Assembly: GCA_942486035.1 (NCBI GenBank)
Contig: CALNXK010000008.1
Span: 4,352,501-4,416,500 of the forward strand
DNA length: 64,000 bases
DNA from: Porites lobata
Lineage: Eukaryota; Cnidaria; Anthozoa; Scleractinia; Poritidae
Reading direction: 5' to 3'
Part shown: one piece after another, positions 58,052-64,000 of the stretch
Layout of the letters: each line of letters opens with the position of its first letter
Position numbering within the stretch: the first letter of the stretch is position 1
The notes under the pieces: model-generated
Seen by the model: only the letters and a program-made list of their open reading frames with translations
Told to the model about the DNA's origin: nothing
Databases searched by the model: none
Translations under genes and position numbers: made by a program

Positions 58052-59862
58052 AACTCCCTCCATCGGAATCGTAGGCTACGGTTAACAGTTGTAATAGATT
58101 CTCTCTCGAATTTTTCACCTTCTTTGGCGAAAGATTCCACGCGTTTTGGAAGGACTTAGTTTAAAGCCCATTTCACCAGGGTATGGTTGATGAGTTGATA
58201 TGTTAGACTTGAAAAAAAGAAAACTGAATAAACGTTAATTAAAACATTGAAGCAAAATAATGAATATTCTTAATAGAACAAAAATTCCAATATGGTTTGA
58301 AATTATGCATTTCTAACATCACAGTTTAAAGCTTATGGATTCCGAAACTTCGCGGTTCTAAATTCCTTTTTGGTTTAAAAAGTTTTCTTTAAAGAAAATC
58401 ATTTCCAAGAGACCGGAAAATAATGGAGAAGTTTAAAGCACGTGCATAAATTCTCTCACACGGGGTGTGAAAACAAAGCTGTAGGATTTTTACTAAATGG
58501 ATTCTGTAGACACCAAAAATCGCTTTTAAGTATCTCCCTTATTGATGCGACAGAATATGGATGATGGGTCAGGAAATTTATGTTTTGAGTAAACAAATAA
58601 AAAAGACAGTCTTGCTGTAAGCACAGGATTTCCAATAAAAACATTTCGGCTCATCTGTATCCGATCTTCATTTTAATGTTACTGCGTTTGACTGGGACAG
58701 TGAGTCGCATTGTTGAATACTTGTGTGAAAGTAACAGTCGCATAGATACAACGTGTGGTGGATTTGACTAAGAATTCCTCACTGGAATAGAAAGGTTGTC
58801 TTAACAGCGACCATGTACAACACACGGGCAAACAAAGACATCGGCCTCGAGTTTTGCATTGCAGTGAATTAAAATGAGTGAGCGAATCTTCGCTTTTGAC
58901 AAATATTGCTTTTCAATGACGGCAGTACATAGCCATCTGTTTTTAAACTGTCCGAACTTTCTGAAAGAGCAATTCAATATTCAAATTCTGCTCAGATAAA
59001 GCCCCTTAAGGCGGCTATGCGAGTGCCGTGAAATGAAAGAAGAAAAATAAACACTTGTGATCATGTAAAGATGATCGCAAAAATACGATCTTCGACCTAA
59101 AAATGCGATCGTGCTCTTCGACTAACGCGTTTTTCCTCCTAAAGCTTAAATTTGATCAAACTGACAAGCGATCTTTTCGCGGAAAACTCTTCGCTAAAGA
59201 GGATACATCAATCAAGGGGACTAGGAGACACAAGTCATCGGCAATTTTATTAGATTCCATTCTTTGATTTTATCTTTGACTCAATGAGATTCTTCAACGA
59301 GGTGATTACCGTATGTCAGCGACTTTATCTACGAAATTAGAAGGCGCGCGCTTCATATAGATGAGGAGTTCTCAATACCTTCAACCGCGGAAATCTACCA
59401 TAAAAACTTGAAGTGAGCAACAAAAGGCGGTTTAATATTTTCTTTCGTTTACTGAATAGGAACGTTTCATCAAAGAATCCGCTAACTTTCTACACAATAT
59501 TAATATCAGTAAAGTGGGAAATTTTCCACGGAGCAGCTGCGCGCTTCTCAAACAACAAACACAACTTGCCTTGCATAACAGCGCGCGTTAGTCAACTAAC
59601 AAATTGGACATAAAAAATTATACAGATTTGAACTACTTATAACTTTAAACTGTCTTTCGCAAATTTACAGCATGTGAAAGAATTCGTCTGAATATACCTT
59701 AATTCCCTTGCATAAAAATTTGTACAATACATTTTAAATTTATAAGGTTTTACCCTATCACATTGTCCTCGCGTCTTTGTAAATAGAATACTTTTTACAA
59801 TTTTCATACAACAAATATACATTGTGGCATTTTTTTCTGTCTCTTATTTCAGGAAAAAAAGT
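58052..59862. other. Region downstream of the INSM-like gene
   Basis: Unique AT-rich sequence, presumably including the 3' untranslated region of the INSM-like gene near its upper end. No other gene recognised. Confidence 0.45.
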
Positions 59863-61062
59863 TCAGCCTTGTCTAACTGGGACTTGCAGGACTATAACTT
59901 GACGATTTTCGGGTGGATGACATTTGTTAATGTGGCGAGTCAAACCAGGCGAGCTATAAAATGTACTAGAGCAATGTTTACAAGAGTAAATTTCACCTGT
60001 GTGGATTCTTGCGTGTCGATCAAGGCTTCCCTTATTGGCAAAACCATTACCGCACACGTTACAAATAAATGTCTTAGGTCCCACGGCGTGGTTAAGAACG
60101 TGTTTAGCGCGGTTTGTCAGGCTGCGGAAAACTTTTCCACAGTACTGGCACGGATAAGGGCGATCATCGTTGTGGTTGTTCATATGTTTTCTCAGATAGG
60201 CCTTGCGCCTGAATGTTTTGTTGCATACTTCGCACACAAATTGTCCCTGGCTGTTACCTACAGGGCTGGTGGCTCGTAACTCGGATTCCGCTGCTGTGGT
60301 GCCGACTTTGCTCTCTTCGGCGCCAACTTTCGGGCTGCTCGATACTTGATCGCGCGTAGATGGCGATTGGGTCGGAGCTGGCTTTTTCTCGTGCGGCGAA
60401 CGAGGTCGGTGCCATCGGCGGTGCGAAGCCAGGTTGGCAGGGCAGCTGAAAACCTTGTCGCACTCGGGGCATCGATATTCAGTGTGCTGAATTCCACTAC
60501 ACCTGTGTTGGGCTAGCGAAAATGGATCTGTATAAACCTCCTGACAAAGTTGGCAGATAAATTGAGACTGAGGCAGTGGACCTTTGGTCTTGGGAAAGTC
60601 GAACTTATCTTGGCAAATGGCAAACTCCTTGTGTTCGAGAACTGCGGTTTTACCACCATGATCCGTGTGTTTTTCGTTAAGCGCTTCGCGTCCGTTTGAA
60701 CTGCTGTCTTTATTCTTACTCGGCTTGTCACGGCTCTCGATCGACGTCGGGTTAGGCTTGAATTTCTTGGCTGGGGAATTTTCCTTTTCTTTTTCCAATT
60801 TAAAAGGTTTAAAGGCGCTTGATGTGATGTTGTTGTTAGGCGCTGAGGTGAGCAGCGCACTTAACGAGGTTAACACCGGTGGTTTATCCTTCTTCGGCGA
60901 TGAATGCATAATTTCTGAAACCGCAGACGTAGTGGAAAACACATCACTCTTGCCCGCGCGATATTCTGGAGCTGCATCGTACTCAAAATGCCTCTTTTCC
61001 ACCGATCCAGCTCCGCCGCTATGCAGCCTCTTGTTCTTCTTCACAAGGAATGCTTTAGGCAT
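59863..61062 (-). CDS. INSM1: INSM1/INSM2-type SNAG zinc-finger transcription repressor
   Basis: Intronless, 399 residues. The start is ATG 61062-61060 rather than the upstream in-frame Met at 61167, because MPKAFLVKK is a SNAG motif, which must be N-terminal to recruit LSD1/CoREST. Zinc fingers: an atypical first finger from CQLCQEVY (170-193); CPECDKVFSCPANLASHRRWH (198-218) split here as finger 2; CEVCNKTF (277-297); CQYCGKVF (305-325); CNVCGNGF (334-354); CKHCSSTF (361-382). The end FYSSPGLTRHINKCHP then ENRQVIVLQVPVR is almost identical to vertebrate INSM1, also an intronless gene. Residues 50-165 are Ser/Lys-rich linker. INSM factors drive neuroendocrine and neural differentiation; in the anemone Nematostella an Insm gene marks neuroglandular lineages. 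The vertebrate INSM1/INSM2 split postdates cnidarians, so the symbol means family. Confidence 0.95.
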   Translation of the reverse strand: MPKAFLVKKNKRLHSGGAGSVEKRHFEYDAAPEYRAGKSDVFSTTSAVSEIMHSSPKKDKPPVLTSLSALLTSAPNNNITSSAFKPFKLEKEKENSPAKKFKPNPTSIESRDKPSKNKDSSSNGREALNEKHTDHGGKTAVLEHKEFAICQDKFDFPKTKGPLPQSQFICQLCQEVYTDPFSLAQHRCSGIQHTEYRCPECDKVFSCPANLASHRRWHRPRSPHEKKPAPTQSPSTRDQVSSSPKVGAEESKVGTTAAESELRATSPVGNSQGQFVCEVCNKTFRRKAYLRKHMNNHNDDRPYPCQYCGKVFRSLTNRAKHVLNHAVGPKTFICNVCGNGFANKGSLDRHARIHTGEIYSCKHCSSTFYSSPGLTRHINKCHPPENRQVIVLQVPVRQG

Positions 61063-64000
61063 GATCTTCTCCTTTTGTCTCTTAACCACTACCAGTTGCA
61101 CTTCGAAAATATTTTTTTCTAGGTCAACCAGGAACCTCGCTCGAACAAGAAAAATAATAACAGTCACGAGCGTGAATATTTCACACCGTTATCAAAGTGC
61201 CCTCGCTGTTTATGCCTCTTTAGATTGTACGCTGCTGGATTTGAGCGTCGAAATTTCTTCAGTCAGGTTTACTCGCGAGATGTCTACGCTATCCGTTGGA
61301 AGCTGAAATGTTCTTGAGATCGGAAACGCAAATGTTTTAATTGTGTCTCCTGAGCGGCAGCTGTGCGCGCGCGTATACGGTGGTTGTTAAGAGGTCTTAG
61401 AATGTCCATTGAAATGTCACACGCGAGAGGCCCTCCCTTTGTTAAATATACTTTTTGTTGTCATTCCCCACACGTGTTAGCCATTGTTTCTATGGCGGGT
61501 GCGTAGCCTTATTAACATTTCATTAAAACCCGAGGGTGTGTCGCTGTCTCTGAGCTGCCCAAGAGAGAGCAACGGTTTCAGATTTTTGCCGACGCTGCTT
61601 AAGACCACGAGAAAAATCCGCCCAGCACACGCGGATATTGAATTGGCCTATTTGCTCATAAAATCGCTAATATTTTCGCAAAACAACCACAAAATAATGC
61701 CTTATGCAAATCGAAGTGTTTATGCATAAACAACAGTTTCCGGCAGAAACGGAACGCACTGTCTAATTACGCAGTAATTTGAAACACGTGGCGATGATTG
61801 ACAGCTGTCCCAAGACGAAGGCTTTTCATTGGCTTCTCTGCAGTTAGGACAGACCGTTTCATTGGTAGGACCTTGAATGGTTCATGCCAGAACACGATTT
61901 ACATTTTATTATTATTTCAAACAGCAAGAATTTGGACTCTTTACATGATCAAGTCAAAGAAAGTAAAATCGAATGCCGGAACTAGCCATAAATAGTCTAA
62001 AGCAGTTTGTATAAATAAGAGCAAAAGGAAACATCGCGAAAATAAAATATCCTCCATGAAAGCCATTTTCGTTGAATTAGTACCCTAAGATGCCGTAAAA
62101 ATTCACTAAAGTTCCATAAAGACCGACTTTAGCGATGAAGAAATTTTTCTACCGCGACAGATGTTTTAGGCCACCAAATGATTTTCAATAGATTAGGAAT
62201 TTTACGAACATAATTCCAGGCTCACCAAAATGAAGATAATATTCTACATTAGTTAACTTTCAGGTCCCTTCAAGAAACAGTGTAAGCCGTTATTAATTTA
62301 TTTTCCAGACTATGCGAACAAGAATGGCCTTCTCAAACTAGCCAAATTGCATTACTCAGATACTTTCATCTATTAAAAGGGAGAATTCAAAAGCTGTGAA
62401 AAATATTCGAACGCGGTTATTGAAGAAAAAGTCTCTTTTTCGGAGAATAGATGTGTTATCGTCGCCAGATGCCGTAAAAAGAGCAAAATATTTCGAAATA
62501 AATTGTAATAAGTGAACTTGGACATTAAAACCACACGAGCAGCTGTGTTGTCTTTTTTTTCTGCTTTTAATTTCCTCCCGCGCTGAAAAAAATTTAGTCC
62601 TTCATTTTCGGCTTTTTCAACGATTCATATCTACTGATCGCCAAGTTATTTTTTATATCGGAAAAGTCTTAGCTAAGTAGAAAGTAAATTTTCTTGAACT
62701 TAAAGATTTGATGGTTTAGTTTCCAGGGTGAATTATTGACCTCTGCCGAATTCGCTGAATTTTTCTCATTCAACTCAAGGTGTTCCCCGGAGAAATAACT
62801 CAGGGTTCCTTTTAAACAGAAAGTAAACATCCTTCGCAAGCATTGTATATCACCAAGGCATCGCAATTAAACCTATTGACAAACTGTCTTCGCAGCTTTT
62901 TCAATCTTCAATTCCATCGGCTCGAAGCGCGGATGTAAGCACACGGGAGCACTCAAGATTGGCCAAACGATCTAAAAGGACTTCTAAAGGAATTGTCTGT
63001 GGTTCATTACCGTCGCTCTGACTACCCACCTCCCAAAAATTTTATTTTGGGTTTTATGTTTTAACAAGGACAAAAGAAAAAGCTTTGGTTCTAGAAGGCG
63101 TTACTTGCTTTAAGGCATGCACGTTTGTACAAATCCAACATTTGCCCTCAGTAAAAAACTGTCAGAAAATATTCACACTATATATAACAAAGCACTCGAT
63201 CTTAAAGAATACATTTTCATGGTCACGTTCGCATTGCGCGGGCGAGTTTCTTTGGAACTTTTTAGACAAGGAAAGGACATCGTACTACAGAGACGTGAAA
63301 AATAAATAATTTGGGTGAACTCACTCGAACGAGGATTAAGGATAGGAGTCGATGGATAATTACAAAAACACAGCCTTCGCCGGAGCAGGTGTAATCTTGA
63401 ATAAATGAATACTATCTTCGCAGAGTATAATTAGAGAATTTATTGTACATTTCTCAAGACACTTTGCCGTGAATTTACATATGTATGGGAATCATCTGTG
63501 AGTTTGATCGCCTCTCTCACGGCTCAAATCAAACGATAATAGAGCAATTTCATGGCGACTTGACGGCAGGCCACAAGATCAATGAATCAGCCTGGGCGTT
63601 GTATAATAATTACTTAAAGTTTGTTCGCAGAGTTACCTGACTTAATCGCTCAAAACACTGATGAATGTGTTTTGTGATCTTAAATGAACAAAAGGGCCAA
63701 GTGTAAATAGAAAAAAGAACGTAGCGATCGGAAATCTGTTGGCGCAAAAGCGACAAAACTTCAAGAATGTGTGTTTTGAATAACGCCGCAGGAAAGAAGA
63801 CCAGAAATTTAAAAGCAATCTTTCGCGCGCCTCCTAGACGTTAATTCCCCCTTCGGGCCTTGTTTAATTTTTCCATATGATTGACTTCGTTCAGAGTTTT
63901 AATAAAGTATTTTAGGAATAAAACTAAAATGCTCTATTTTAAAAAACCAATTTCAGCTGAGAAGTAATAAAACGAGTGGAAAATTCCCTTCGTTTGGAAT
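61063..64000. other. Upstream region of the INSM-like gene, no gene seen
   Basis: The first 350 bp upstream are GC-richer and contain a CAGCTG E-box (61358-61363) and CACACGTG at about 61470, sites of the type bound by proneural bHLH factors, though such 6-mers are common by chance. From about 62000 the DNA is AT-rich, unique and without convincing ORFs; it may hold the 5' leader and enhancers of the INSM-like gene. Confidence 0.4.

Noticed and set aside
60665..61306. 213-codon ORF on the plus strand opposite the INSM-like gene (also 59824-60279)
   Set aside because: It is the antisense shadow of a zinc-finger frame whose SNAG motif and fingers are unmistakable; the plus-strand translation has no domain.

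Overview
The window reads as nuclear DNA of an animal, most likely an anthozoan cnidarian such as a stony coral. It is AT-rich. Multi-exon genes with GT-AG introns carry animal-specific products (WDR25 and an INSM-type zinc-finger factor). The spaces between and inside genes are packed with short fold-back (MITE-like) elements, tRNA-derived SINE fragments and decayed LINEs of the kind common in coral genomes. Placement as a coral is inference; no marker gene is present to fix the species.

Layout. 1-9.7 kb: no confident gene. A segment of about 1.87 kb is duplicated (3074-4952 and 6458-8323), a smaller tandem duplication lies at 1040-1731, and there are fold-back elements plus two similar short first-exon-like ORFs (252 and 9311) and one transmembrane exon-like piece (6224-6362). 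9.75-19.42 kb, minus strand: an eight-exon FAD-dependent amine oxidase (polyamine-oxidase type) with an unrecognised N-terminal region of about 270 residues. It carries an in-frame TGA, two single-base frame losses and a Gly-to-Val change in the dinucleotide-binding loop, so it is probably a pseudogene. 19.60-25.63 kb, plus strand: an intact five-exon WDR25 homologue, head-to-head with the oxidase across 179 bp holding a perfect CRE and a YY1-type site. 26.77-31.42 kb, minus strand: a coiled-coil protein gene, six exons resolved, first exon not found. 36.20-37.73 kb, plus strand: an intronless MFSD8/CLN7-like transporter. 38-51 kb: intergenic and repeat-rich (LINEs, SINEs, fold-back elements, a 106-bp minisatellite and a clean 398-bp transposon insertion with an identifiable empty site). 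51-59.8 kb: unique sequence with two small orphan ORFs. 59.86-61.06 kb, minus strand: an intronless INSM1/2 homologue with SNAG motif and six zinc fingers. 61.1-64 kb: its upstream DNA, with no gene recognised.

The genes do not form a pathway. The only clear functional pairing is the shared promoter region between WDR25 (intact) and the amine oxidase (damaged). All splice sites were placed by eye from consensus and phase agreement. No homology search was run; family names rest on recognised motifs.
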